Shown piece after piece: positions 7,717 to 15,422 of a DNA stretch of 35,970 nt. Under the pieces are notes generated by a model. It worked only from the letters and a program-made list of their open reading frames with translations, had not been told where the DNA came from and ran no database searches. Both the position numbers and the translations under genes were made by a program. The stretch's first letter is position 1, and the number at the start of each line of letters is the position of its first letter. The stretch is from Chloroflexi bacterium UBA4730 (GTDB taxonomy: Bacteria > Chloroflexota > Limnocylindria > P2-11E): positions 1-35,970 of the forward strand of contig DHJC01000027.1 in the NCBI GenBank assembly GCA_002404155.1, in the 5' to 3' direction.

Positions 7717-9246
7717 CTAGCCGTGCTCCGAGGCGATGAAGCCGTCGATCTGCAAGGGCAGCGTGACTGTGATCGGCGACCCGCCGGACTCCGGGATCAC
7801 GTACAGGCGCTTGCCGGCATCGGTCCCGCCTCGCGAAGAGTCACCGGTCGCGAACACCGTTTTCCCGTCGCCGGAGATCCAGACCTCGTTCACTTTCAGG
7901 CCCTGACCCAGCGTCGCGATCGGCTTCAGGTCCGGAACGCGGAGCACGGTTATGCCGTCGGTCGCCTCCGGATACAGCTTCAGCCCGTCGGGCGACACAG
8001 GAACGGTCGAGGGAGTTCCTCCGGCATAGACGACGGGGAACAACCAGCTAAAAGGACCGGGCTGATCGGTCTTCGTCGGTGTCGGCACCGGACCAAGCAG
8101 GGCATGCGATCGCAGATCCACCACCTGCATGAAGTCGCCGAATGCCGGGTACTGGTGCAGGTAGAGAAGCTGCCCATCCGGCGTGAAGATCGGCGCCAGC
8201 CAGAACGGGTTCTTCATTTCAGCCTGCACATTCGTGATAGTCGTCAACGTCGGCAGATCGATGAACGACACGGAGCCGTCACCATTGCAGAAGACGACGA
8301 GGGTCTGGCCGCCGCCGACGACCTTCGGCGCGAGCCCGGGTCCGCCGCATCCGCGGAACGTCTTTCCGCTTTGGCCGTCCACCGCGCGCGCGGTCTGGAC
8401 CAAGCCGGTCGGCGTGACGTCGAATGCGGTGAGGGAGAGCGGACCGGCCCAGTCGACGATCGTGTAGAGGTGCTTCGAGTCCGGAGAGAACACAAGCGTC
8501 GACCAGATCAACCCAGTACTGCCCGGCGCGCGGGTGAGACCGGGGGTCTGCGCGTTCTGATCGTGGCCCAGCGGGGTCGTTTGGGTGGCGCCGGTCCGGA
8601 GATCGAGGACCTGCACGTACGCCGACGACCCGATCAGGGCGAGCCACCGTCCGTCCGGGCTGAACGCGAGATCGAGGACGCCATCGCGCGGCTCGCGGGT
8701 GTAGGTCCGCTGCACCGTACCGTCGAGCGCGGAGTACGCCGTGATCACAGCATCGCCGACCGTGACGAGCGTCGCTCCATCAACGGAGCGCCACACGCGG
8801 TCGGCAAACGGATCGACCGCGCCGTCGATGCGGCCCACGATCTTGCCCGCCGGATCCACACCGACGAGCACCGTGCGCCGCTCCGTGAGCGCGGAGTTGA
8901 GCTCGGACGTGCTGACCCACGCGACCTGCGCGGCCGCGCTGGTCCGCGTGATCGGCTGCGGGACCGGCTGGAGCAGCGTCACCTTCTTCGTCGCGGACGC
9001 GCTCGCGGTCGGCGCCGCGACGCCAGTCGTCGGTGACGCCTGCTGCTGGCGGAACGTCGAGAGCTCGCGGCCGGCGAACAGCGCAGCGGCCGCGACGACG
9101 ACGGTCGCGACCGTCACGGCGATCGAGCGCCGTAGTGAGCTGGCCGACCGGCGTCGCGACAAGGCGCCGAAGGGCGGAACGGCCACGGACGGCGAACGTC
9201 CGAGGATCCGGCGGATGCGGTCGTCGTCACGCTCCTCGTCGCTCAT
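7717..9246 (-). CDS. Membrane-anchored beta-propeller protein, probable ECF anti-sigma partner
   Basis: 509 residues. Residues 1-37 are charged and cytoplasmic, ending in an Arg/Ser-rich stretch. Residues about 38-58 form one hydrophobic helix (SIAVTVATVVVAAAALFAG). The rest is a large extracytoplasmic domain with repeated WD40/YVTN-like blades (for example LDLAFSPDGRWLALIGSS, LVFSPDSKHLYTIVD, IFTPDGQLLYLHQYP, VPVSPDGLKLYPEATD). The ATG overlaps the stop of the ECF sigma gene by four bases (ATGA). Coupling and topology suggest it holds or senses for that sigma factor, but no classical zinc anti-sigma motif is visible in the short N-terminus, so the role is inference. The gene ends 43 bases before ppdK. 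Confidence 0.75.
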   Translation of the reverse strand: MSDEERDDDRIRRILGRSPSVAVPPFGALSRRRSASSLRRSIAVTVATVVVAAAALFAGRELSTFRQQQASPTTGVAAPTASASATKKVTLLQPVPQPITRTSAAAQVAWVSTSELNSALTERRTVLVGVDPAGKIVGRIDGAVDPFADRVWRSVDGATLVTVGDAVITAYSALDGTVQRTYTREPRDGVLDLAFSPDGRWLALIGSSAYVQVLDLRTGATQTTPLGHDQNAQTPGLTRAPGSTGLIWSTLVFSPDSKHLYTIVDWAGPLSLTAFDVTPTGLVQTARAVDGQSGKTFRGCGGPGLAPKVVGGGQTLVVFCNGDGSVSFIDLPTLTTITNVQAEMKNPFWLAPIFTPDGQLLYLHQYPAFGDFMQVVDLRSHALLGPVPTPTKTDQPGPFSWLFPVVYAGGTPSTVPVSPDGLKLYPEATDGITVLRVPDLKPIATLGQGLKVNEVWISGDGKTVFATGDSSRGGTDAGKRLYVIPESGGSPITVTLPLQIDGFIASEHG

Positions 9247-9770
9247 GAGTGCCCTCCTTGCCGGTCATGGGCCACGAGGAATGCCCGCCGACCCCGCGCG
9301 ATGCGGGCCTTGATGGTCTCCTCGCTACGCCCGGTCAGGTCCGCGATCTCCGTCCTGGTGAAGCCGTGGGCGTAGTGGAGGACCAGCGCGGCCGCTTGGT
9401 CGGCGGAGATCGCGCGCATCGCTTCGCGAACGGCCACTGCCTCGACATCGGGAATGCCCTCGGTCGATCGTTCCGTCCCGGCGAACGGCAGGAACGCGAT
9501 GAGCCGAGCCCGCCGCAGGCGCTTGATGGCCAGGCGGGTGGCGATCCGATACAGCCACGCGCGCGCTTTCGCGACGTCGCGCAGCGCCGCTTCATCGCGC
9601 ATTCCCGCTACGAAGGTCTCTTGCATCAGGTCGTTCGCAGCCTCCCGGTCTCCGGTCAGCTTCCACAAATAGCCGACCAACTCGGCGGCGTGCGCGTCGT
9701 ATAGCTCCCGCCACGGCAGCCGGGTCCGACCGGTCGCCGCTGCGGTTTCCTCTCGCACGTCTCTAAGCAT
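9243..9770 (-). CDS. RNA polymerase ECF-type sigma factor
   Basis: Sigma-70 family group 4 (extracytoplasmic function) regulator. Region 2 is visible as LYDAHAAELVGYLWKLTGDREAA followed by DLMQETFV and AWLYRIATRLAIKRLRRAR. Region 4 is the helix-turn-helix around ALVLHYAHGFTRTEIADLTG then RSEETIKARIARGRRAF. There is no region 3, as expected. I used ATG 9770 (MLRDVREE); an in-frame ATG at 9803 would add 11 residues. The four-base overlap with the following beta-propeller gene indicates a sigma/regulator pair. The divergent holin-like operon starts about 80 bp away and is a plausible target. Confidence 0.9.
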   Translation of the reverse strand: MLRDVREETAAATGRTRLPWRELYDAHAAELVGYLWKLTGDREAANDLMQETFVAGMRDEAALRDVAKARAWLYRIATRLAIKRLRRARLIAFLPFAGTERSTEGIPDVEAVAVREAMRAISADQAAALVLHYAHGFTRTEIADLTGRSEETIKARIARGRRAFLVAHDRQGGHS

Positions 9771-9833
9771 GTATGGGCCGCGAGGGGACTGGAATGGGTG
9801 CATGGCAGGCTTCCTGCTCCAGCGACCGCTCGA

Positions 9834-9842
9834 TGCTAGAGT
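9834..9842 (+). promoter_or_regulatory. Extended -10 box upstream of the holin-like gene
   Basis: TGCTAGAGT matches an extended -10 (TGN plus TAGAGT) and ends eight bases before GTG 9851, consistent with a leaderless transcript. No good -35 box at standard spacing. Confidence 0.45.
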
Positions 9843-9850
9843 CGCGGCCC

Positions 9851-10243
9851 GTGTACGAACGCCCCGGATACCGCACGCTCATCGGGCGCATCCGCAACAA
9901 CGTCCGGACCTACATCCGCAAGCAGATCGACCTGCCGAAGCAGGAGATCGCCGAGATCCTCAAAGCGAACCTGAACGCGGCGAAGTGGTTCGGGATCGCC
10001 TTCGCGTTCGGGCTGCTCACCCTCATCTCGTTCGCCGTGTTCGTCATCGCGCTCATCGCCATCTGGCTGCCGCTCTGGGCATCGGCGCTGATCGCGCTCG
10101 TGCTCTTCGCCGCCATCACCTCGTTCCTCGGGTACGGTGGATACAAGCGCCTTGAGCTGCGCGGACCGACGCGGTCGATCCAATCCTTCAAGGAGACGGT
10201 GCGATGGGCGAAAGCCCGAGTGCTCGGACGGAACGCGAGCTAG
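9851..10243 (+). CDS. Phage-holin-superfamily-like membrane protein (Phage_holin_3_6 / DUF1469 type)
   Basis: 130 residues from GTG 9851. An amphipathic basic N-terminus (YRTLIGRIRNNVRTYIRKQ, IDLPKQEIAEILK) is followed by two tightly spaced transmembrane helices (about residues 47-70 and 74-96) and a short basic tail. This is the layout of the putative Actinobacteriota/Chloroflexota holin superfamily proteins, which are chromosomal envelope proteins rather than true phage holins. I chose GTG 9851 because the -10 element lies directly before it and conserved-looking sequence begins here; ATG 9833 or 9773 are in-frame alternatives. It overlaps the next gene by 40 bases, so they form an operon. 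Function is not established. Confidence 0.75.
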   Translation: MYERPGYRTLIGRIRNNVRTYIRKQIDLPKQEIAEILKANLNAAKWFGIAFAFGLLTLISFAVFVIALIAIWLPLWASALIALVLFAAITSFLGYGGYKRLELRGPTRSIQSFKETVRWAKARVLGRNAS

Positions 10244-10680
10244 CTGACCTTCGGCGAAAGATCGACGACGACGTCGACGCGCTCATCGAGCGCGCCAAGT
10301 CGGACGTTGACCCGCGCAACCTCGTGCGGCGCCAGCCCGTCGCCACGTTGGGCACGCTCGGGTCGGTCGCCGCGCTCGCGGGCATCACGATCGCGAAGAA
10401 GGTCCGCGATGCGCGCGGCAAGCAGCCGGACACGGAGATTGAGCGGATCGCCGAGCGGCTCGGCGGACGCATCGACCGCCTGAAGGGTCGCGCCCGGAAG
10501 CGCTTCCGCGAGCAGCTTCGCACCGAGATCGCCGACGTCCAGAGCGAGCAGCGCGGCCCGAAGGAAGCCCTCTGGGGCGCCGGACTGGCCGCGATCACCG
10601 CGGCTGCGACGACGTTCGCGCACCGCTTCGCCGGACGCCTCGCGAGCGACGATCCGGAGGACGGGAAGCCGGGCTACTAG
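10204..10680 (+). CDS. DUF3618-like protein
   Basis: 158 residues. The N-terminal part (ERELADLRRKIDDDVDAL then RAKSDVDPRNLVRRQPV) resembles DUF3618, which often follows holin-superfamily genes. One weakly hydrophobic segment (LGTLGSVAALAGITIA, about residues 49-64) may insert in or lie on the membrane. A charged helical region follows (RIAERLGGRIDRLKGRARKR), and a second apolar stretch (ALWGAGLAAITAAATTFA) lies near residue 125. It starts inside the holin-like gene, 40 bases before that gene's stop. No catalytic motif is visible; a structural envelope role is inference. Confidence 0.7.
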   Translation: MGESPSARTERELADLRRKIDDDVDALIERAKSDVDPRNLVRRQPVATLGTLGSVAALAGITIAKKVRDARGKQPDTEIERIAERLGGRIDRLKGRARKRFREQLRTEIADVQSEQRGPKEALWGAGLAAITAAATTFAHRFAGRLASDDPEDGKPGY

Positions 10681-10705
10681 ACGATCGTCCTCGGTGGGGT
10701 ACCGA

Positions 10706-11386
10706 TCAGCTGATCAGCAGGAACCCCGCGAAGATCACCGAGAGGCCGACGAGGTTCGCGAGCTCGAGGACGCCCGACGCGCCGGTGAAGGTCGCTGTGC
10801 CGCCGGCCGCGACGATGACCACGCCGACGGCGATGACCACGTTGGCGATCGCGCGCCGGCCATTGTGCCGTTTGCGCAGGAAGATCCACGCGGACCAGAG
10901 CGCGCCTCCGACGAGCACGATGCTGCCGACGCCGCTGCCGACGCCCGCCAGGATCCGCGCGAGGGAGCCATTCGGGAAGCCGCGGCCACTGTCCGCGGCA
11001 GCGGTCAGATCGACCGGCGCGGACGCGACGGCGAACGCCGCCGCGACCGACAGGAGCGCGACGGCCACGAGGGCGCTGTCCGCCCAGCGGCGCGGCGCGA
11101 GCAGGTACAGCGTCCCCAGCGCGAGCCAGGCGACGTTGAGGATCGCGCCGAACAGATAGAAGAGCCGGTACTCGGTGTCGGTCGTTCCGCCGCTCCGCGC
11201 CAGGTAACCCGCGAACGCGGCGACCGCGAACATCGCGAAGCCGGTCCCCCACATGAGCTGATACGCCCGGTGATGGCTGCCGTACTGCCGGAGCACGACC
11301 AGGGCGAAGGCCGCGGCCACGACGGCGGTCAGGGCCGGAAGGAGGACCACGTGTTCGATGCTCGGCCGCCGTCCGCCCGGACGCAA
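10706..11386 (-). CDS. Polytopic membrane protein of unknown function
   Basis: 226 residues, almost entirely hydrophobic, with about seven predicted transmembrane helices. Helix starts are near VVLLPALTAVVAAAFALVVL, LMWGTGFAMFAVAAFAGYLA, YLFGAILNVAWLALGTLYLL, ALVAVALLSVAAAFAVA, ILAGVGSGVGSIVLVGGAL, AIANVVIAVGVVIVAAGG and LANLVGLSVIFAGFLLI. I do not recognise the family. The start is TTG 11386, with GTG 11350 also possible. It begins five bases after the stop of the transporter-like gene, so they are probably cotranscribed. It ends convergently with the DUF3618-like gene, with 25 bp between stops that include a GATCAGCTGATC palindrome. Confidence 0.7.
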   Translation of the reverse strand: MRPGGRRPSIEHVVLLPALTAVVAAAFALVVLRQYGSHHRAYQLMWGTGFAMFAVAAFAGYLARSGGTTDTEYRLFYLFGAILNVAWLALGTLYLLAPRRWADSALVAVALLSVAAAFAVASAPVDLTAAADSGRGFPNGSLARILAGVGSGVGSIVLVGGALWSAWIFLRKRHNGRRAIANVVIAVGVVIVAAGGTATFTGASGVLELANLVGLSVIFAGFLLIS

Positions 11387-11391
11387 CGCGC

Positions 11392-12111
11392 TTACCGAGC
11401 TTTGCCTCGATTCCGGGCGAGGACGACCGCGACGACCAGCAGCAGGATGCCGAAGCCCTGCGGCGCCACCGCCGCGCCCGGCCCGCCGGCGCCGACGGCG
11501 AGACCGGTCGCGACCGCGAAGTCCCGCGACCCCGATCCCGCCAGGGCCGACGCGGGTTCCACGCCCATCAGCCGGGCCGCGACGGCCGCGGTACCGGCGA
11601 TCGCGACGAAGAGGACCGCGCCGGCCGCGAACGCGAGCGAATCGAAGTCCTGGGCGCTGCTCACCACGTTCACGACCGCGAGGCTCCCGAACGCGACGTA
11701 GCCGGCGATCTCGCCCAGCATCCGCGCCGCCCCCGGCAGCATCGGGACGGTCGCGACGACAGCGGCGCCGATGACGAACGCGAGGAATCCGTTCTGCAGC
11801 TGGCCGAACGCGCCGGCGCCCCCGACAGCGTTCAGCGCGAACGCGACGACCATGGTCCCCGCCACGAGCGCGCCCGCCCGGTCGGCCCGGCCGCCGATCG
11901 ATCGCGCGAGCAGTGGCGCGAAGAGCAGCCCGGGCATGACCGCGAGCGCACGCAGCCCGATCCGCGCGTCGACAGATAACAGCGGCCCAAGGAGCGCGTT
12001 GAGCGCGAGCGCCGGCGCGTACGGAACGAGGACGAGCGCGAGGGTCCGCGGCCGCCGCAGGGCCATGAGCGCAAGGAGCGGCGTGCGCAGGCCCGCGCTG
12101 AAGAACAGCAC
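11392..12111 (-). CDS. Membrane protein, possible bile acid:sodium symporter (BASS)-like transporter
   Basis: 239 residues from GTG 12111. About seven or eight hydrophobic helices are visible, with RTPLLALMALRRPRTLALVL and PYAPALALNALLGPLL near the N-terminus and a repeated GTMVVAFALNAVGGAG-type helix later. The first helix, the RP.LALVLVPYAP step and the PGLLFAPLLARS motif resemble BASS/SBF proteins, which usually have about 300 residues and ten helices, so this is short. The same frame is open and hydrophobic for some 30 codons upstream of the GTG, into the end of glyS, yet offers no ATG, GTG or TTG there. A truncated or unusually started transporter is possible. Substrate unknown. Confidence 0.55.
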   Translation of the reverse strand: MLFFSAGLRTPLLALMALRRPRTLALVLVPYAPALALNALLGPLLSVDARIGLRALAVMPGLLFAPLLARSIGGRADRAGALVAGTMVVAFALNAVGGAGAFGQLQNGFLAFVIGAAVVATVPMLPGAARMLGEIAGYVAFGSLAVVNVVSSAQDFDSLAFAAGAVLFVAIAGTAAVAARLMGVEPASALAGSGSRDFAVATGLAVGAGGPGAAVAPQGFGILLLVVAVVLARNRGKAR

Positions 12112-12142
12112 GATGAGCGCGACCGAGCTGACCGTCGCGAGG

Positions 12143-13468
12143 TCAGGCGCCGAGCTTCTCCCGCAGGGCGGGTACGAGCTCTTCGATCTTCACGCGGACC
12201 TGCGACATGTCGTCACGGTCACGGATGGTCACCGCCTGATCGGTCAGCGAGTCGAAGTCGACGGTGACGCACAGGGGCGTCCCGATCTCGTCCTGGCGCC
12301 GGTAGCGGCGGCCGATGGCCTGGGTCTCGTCGTACGTCGACTGGAAGTGCGGCCTGACCGTCGCCCACACGCTCCGCGACAGCTCGCTGAGCTCGGGCTT
12401 CTTGGAGAGCGGCAGGATGGCGACCTTGTAGGGCGCGAGGTCCCGGTGCAGGCGCAGCACCACCCGGACGCCCTCCTTGTCCGGCTCCTCGTCGTACGCG
12501 GCGCAGAGGAACGCGAACGTCGCGCGGTCGGCCCCGACCGCGGTCTCGATCACGTACGGAACGAAGCGCTCGTTCGTGGCATCGTCGAAGTACTCGAGCT
12601 TCTTCCCCGAGTACTCCGAGTGCCGCTTCAGGTCGAAATCCGTGCGGTTATGGATGCCTTCGAGCTCCTTCCAGCCGAACGGGTAGCGGAACTCGATGTC
12701 GAAGGCCTGGGCCGCGTAGTGGGCACGCTCCTCGGGCGAGTGCTCGCGGAAGCGGAAGAGCTCGTCGTGCTCCGCGAGGTCGCGGTACCACTGACGCCGT
12801 GTCTCTTTCCACTCCTCGTAGATTCGCGGAGCGTCCTCCGGCCTCACGAAGTACTGCATCTCCATCTGCTCGAACTCGCGTGAGCGGAAGATGAAGTTGC
12901 CGGGCGTGATCTCATTGCGGAACGATTTGCCCACCTGGGCGATGCCAAACGGCAGGCGTTTGCGCATCGACTGCTGGACGTTGTCGAAGTTCACGAAGAT
13001 GCCCTGCGCGGTCTCCGGCCGGAGCCAGGCGATGGATGCATCATCCTCCACCGGCCCGACGAAGGTCTTGAACATGAGATTGAACTTCCGCGGGGCTCCG
13101 AGCTTCCGCTCGCCGCAATTCGGGCACGGGCCCTCCACGCCCTTGGGCAGCTCGTCGAGGCGGTAGCGGTGGTTGCAGCTCGCGCATTCGACGAGTGGGT
13201 CGGTGAAGTTCTCGACATGGCCCGATGCCTCCCACACCTTCGGGTGCATGAGGATCGCGGCGTCGAGGCCGACGATGTCGTCGCGCAGCTGCACCATCGA
13301 GCGCCACCACGCGCGCTTCACGTTGTTCTTCAGCTCGACGCCCAGCGGCCCGAAGTCCCATGTCGCGCCCGCACCGCCGTAGATCTCGCTCGAGGGGAAC
13401 ACGAAGCCCCGTCGCTTCGCGAGGGAGACGAGCTTGTCGAAGAGCTCCCCCGGCGGGGCCTCCGTCAT
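12143..13468 (-). CDS. glyS: Glycyl-tRNA synthetase, single-chain (alpha2) type
   Basis: Class II aminoacyl-tRNA synthetase charging tRNA-Gly. The 441-residue form is the compact bacterial/archaeal-like GlyQS type, not the alpha2beta2 enzyme. Motif 1 lies around YGGAGATWDFGPLGVELKNN, a four-Cys zinc knuckle follows (CASC, then CPNC), motif 2 is RPETAQGIFVNF with FGIAQVGKSFRNEITP, and the glycine-recognition block REFEQMEMQYFV is intact. The C-terminal anticodon-binding domain runs from about residue 335 (APYKVAILPLSKKPEL). The start ATG overlaps the recO stop by four bases, so recO-glyS is an operon. Confidence 0.97.
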   Translation of the reverse strand: MTEAPPGELFDKLVSLAKRRGFVFPSSEIYGGAGATWDFGPLGVELKNNVKRAWWRSMVQLRDDIVGLDAAILMHPKVWEASGHVENFTDPLVECASCNHRYRLDELPKGVEGPCPNCGERKLGAPRKFNLMFKTFVGPVEDDASIAWLRPETAQGIFVNFDNVQQSMRKRLPFGIAQVGKSFRNEITPGNFIFRSREFEQMEMQYFVRPEDAPRIYEEWKETRRQWYRDLAEHDELFRFREHSPEERAHYAAQAFDIEFRYPFGWKELEGIHNRTDFDLKRHSEYSGKKLEYFDDATNERFVPYVIETAVGADRATFAFLCAAYDEEPDKEGVRVVLRLHRDLAPYKVAILPLSKKPELSELSRSVWATVRPHFQSTYDETQAIGRRYRRQDEIGTPLCVTVDFDSLTDQAVTIRDRDDMSQVRVKIEELVPALREKLGA

Positions 13469-14247
13469 GTGGTCGCGGGGGCCGGGCGCCGCATGCGCGC
13501 GAGCTCGTCGAGCAGACGCGCGGCATGGATGTCGCGATCGAGGACGTTCTGCAGGAACGAGCGGAGGTGGCGCTCGAGCTCCGCGGCAAGGGGCTCGTCC
13601 ACCCGGAGCAGCGATGCGCCCTCGAAGTTGCTCACCAAGAGGTAGCGCAGCGACTTCAACGCACGCACCGTCAACGCCCGCGGGCCGTGCGTGTCACCCG
13701 GCGCGCACGTCGCGCAGACGAGGCCGCCGGCATCGACGATCCACGCGTTGGTGATCTCCGTCGGCGCCGACCCGCACTGCACGCAACGACCGAGCTCCGG
13801 GCGGAAGCCGGTGCGATCGAGCAGGTGGAGGTCGAACCAGCGGCACACGAGCGCCGGAAGATAGCCCGCGGACAGATGCCGGAGCGCGCTTTCGACGAGG
13901 TCGAAGAGCGGTGCGGACGGCGACTTCTCCGGCGCGAACCGGTCCGCGAGCTCGGCGATGTACCACCCGGCCGCGATGCCGTACAGGTCCTCACGCAGCG
14001 CGCGATAGAGGGCCCGCGACTCCGCGCCGGTGAGCACGTCGAGGTTCCGGCCGCGCGCGAGCTGATAGGTGGCGTGCGTGAGCGGCTCGGCATGACCCGC
14101 AAGACGGCTCGTGGGCTTGCGGATGCCCTTCGCGACCACGCTCACCTTGCCGAAGTGACGGGTGAGGAGCGTGAGGATGCGATCCGTCTCACCGAAGTCA
14201 ATGGTCTTGAGCACGATCGCCTCGGCACGGTACGTGCGTGATGCCAT
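13465..14247 (-). CDS. recO: DNA repair protein RecO
   Basis: Recombination mediator that helps load RecA in RecFOR repair. From ATG 14247 the protein has 260 residues, normal for the family. The N-terminal OB fold starts with RTYRAEAIVLKTIDFGETDR and continues with LLTRHFGKVSVVAKGIRKP. A four-cysteine zinc site (CVQCGS, then LVCATC) lies near residues 155-185, followed by the helical C-terminal domain. A longer frame upstream of the ATG is antisense to the divergent prenyl synthase gene and I discard it. recO and that gene share a palindromic divergent promoter. recO overlaps glyS by four bases. Confidence 0.94.
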   Translation of the reverse strand: MASRTYRAEAIVLKTIDFGETDRILTLLTRHFGKVSVVAKGIRKPTSRLAGHAEPLTHATYQLARGRNLDVLTGAESRALYRALREDLYGIAAGWYIAELADRFAPEKSPSAPLFDLVESALRHLSAGYLPALVCRWFDLHLLDRTGFRPELGRCVQCGSAPTEITNAWIVDAGGLVCATCAPGDTHGPRALTVRALKSLRYLLVSNFEGASLLRVDEPLAAELERHLRSFLQNVLDRDIHAARLLDELARMRRPAPATT

Positions 14248-14256
14248 CGAAGGTGA

Positions 14257-14273
14257 ATGGTACCGGGTACCAT
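14257..14273. promoter_or_regulatory. Palindromic divergent promoter/operator between recO and the prenyl synthase gene
   Basis: A perfect inverted repeat, ATGGTACC, centre G, GGTACCAT. Each arm carries a -10-like TACCAT, one per strand, and each ends exactly nine bases before the start codon on its side (ATG 14247 minus, GTG 14283 plus). Both transcripts would thus be nearly leaderless and share one symmetric control site. Confidence 0.6.
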
Positions 14274-14282
14274 CGGTCTTCG

Positions 14283-15335
14283 GTGACGAATTCCGGCAGG
14301 TACGGGCCCCGCATCGCGGCGATCGACGAAGAGATCCGCAGCGTTCTGGCCCAGGCCGAGCCGGCCCTCCAGCCCTTCTACGGCATGATGCTGTACCACC
14401 TTGGCCTCGACATGGCCCGCCCGGGTGGCGGCAAGCGGATGCGCCCGCTGCTCTGCGCACTCGTCTACGAAGCGCTCGCCGGCGACGCGCGACCGGTGCT
14501 CCCTGCGGCTGCCGCGCTCGAGCTGCTGCACAACTTCACGCTCGTCCACGACGACATCGAGGACCAGGACCCGACCCGTCACCATCGGCCGACCGTCTGG
14601 TCCGTCTGGGGCGTGCCCCAGGCCATCAACACCGGGGACGGGATGTACGCGGCATCGCGGCTCGCCGTGCAGCGGCTTCGGGAGCTGGGGTTCCCGGCCG
14701 ACCGGATCCTCGACTTCGCGTGCCTCATCGATCGGGCGTGCGTGCGCGTCTGCGAAGGCCAGTTCTTGGACATCAGCTTCGAGGCGCGCACCGACATCAC
14801 CGTCGAGCGGTACCGGGCCATGGCGGCGAAGAAGACCGGCGCGCTCATCGCGGCGTGCGCCGAGGGCGCCGGCGTGCTTGCGACCGACGATCCGAAGGTG
14901 CGGGAGGCACTGGCCCGCTTCGGCGACGACTTCGGCCAGGCGTTCCAGGCGTACGACGACCTGCTCGGGATCTGGGCGACCACCGAGCGCACCGGCAAGC
15001 TCGAGATGAATGACCTGGTGAAGCGCAAGAAGACCCTTCCGGTGGTTATCGCGTTCGAGAAGGCATCGCCGCGCCTGCGCGCCGAGCTCGCCACCCTCTT
15101 CGCGCCGCCGGCGCCGCTCGCGGCTGAGAGTGTCGAGCGGATCCGCGAGATCCTCGACGATCTCGGGACCCGCGAGCAGCTCGAGAGCGAGATCGCGTCG
15201 CACCGGACGCGCGCGTTGCACGCGCTCCGTGGCATCGCGGCGCTGTCAGCCGCGAGCGAGCCGCTCGCGCTCCTCGAGCAGCTTGTCGCGTCGGCCACCG
15301 GAGCGGAAGAGCCCGTCGGGAGTGGCAGCCGCTAG
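14283..15335 (+). CDS. Polyprenyl (geranylgeranyl-type) diphosphate synthase
   Basis: Isoprenyl chain elongation from IPP and an allylic diphosphate, downstream of the MEP pathway represented here by ispE. 350 residues from GTG 14283. The fold signature GGGKRMRPLLCAL lies near residue 50. The first aspartate-rich motif is DDIEDQDPTRHHRPTVW, next to the typical GVPQAINTGD. The second is FQAYDDLLGIW, with DDxxG as in many bacterial enzymes. A KKTGALIAACAEGA block and the KRKKTLPVVIAFE helix are also conserved. A longer ATG 14238 start would run through the divergent promoter, so I reject it. Chain length (C15, C20 or longer) cannot be fixed from sequence. The PH-domain gene follows. Confidence 0.9.
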   Translation: MTNSGRYGPRIAAIDEEIRSVLAQAEPALQPFYGMMLYHLGLDMARPGGGKRMRPLLCALVYEALAGDARPVLPAAAALELLHNFTLVHDDIEDQDPTRHHRPTVWSVWGVPQAINTGDGMYAASRLAVQRLRELGFPADRILDFACLIDRACVRVCEGQFLDISFEARTDITVERYRAMAAKKTGALIAACAEGAGVLATDDPKVREALARFGDDFGQAFQAYDDLLGIWATTERTGKLEMNDLVKRKKTLPVVIAFEKASPRLRAELATLFAPPAPLAAESVERIREILDDLGTREQLESEIASHRTRALHALRGIAALSAASEPLALLEQLVASATGAEEPVGSGSR

Positions 15336-15338
15336 CAT
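15333..15338 (+). promoter_or_regulatory. Candidate -10 box for the PH-domain gene
   Basis: TAGCAT, overlapping the stop codon of the prenyl synthase, ends seven bases before ATG 15346. That ATG is out of frame with the PH domain, which supports a frameshift in this gene. Confidence 0.35.
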
Positions 15339-15422
15339 CCCGGCGATGGCCGAGCAGCGGGCTCTCCGAACAATGGCGGAGCCGCTGCACCCCGCGGGAT
15401 CATCTACGAGCCCGGCGAGCGG

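Noticed and set aside
4704..7739. A very long open frame on the plus strand opposite ppdK
   Set aside because: It is antisense to a complete, well-conserved PPDK, is Arg/Leu/Asp-rich and matches no family; such frames arise from codon bias in GC-rich DNA.
9851..10243. Prophage holin gene
   Set aside because: No other phage gene is nearby; the protein fits the chromosomal holin-superfamily membrane proteins that pair with DUF3618-like proteins.
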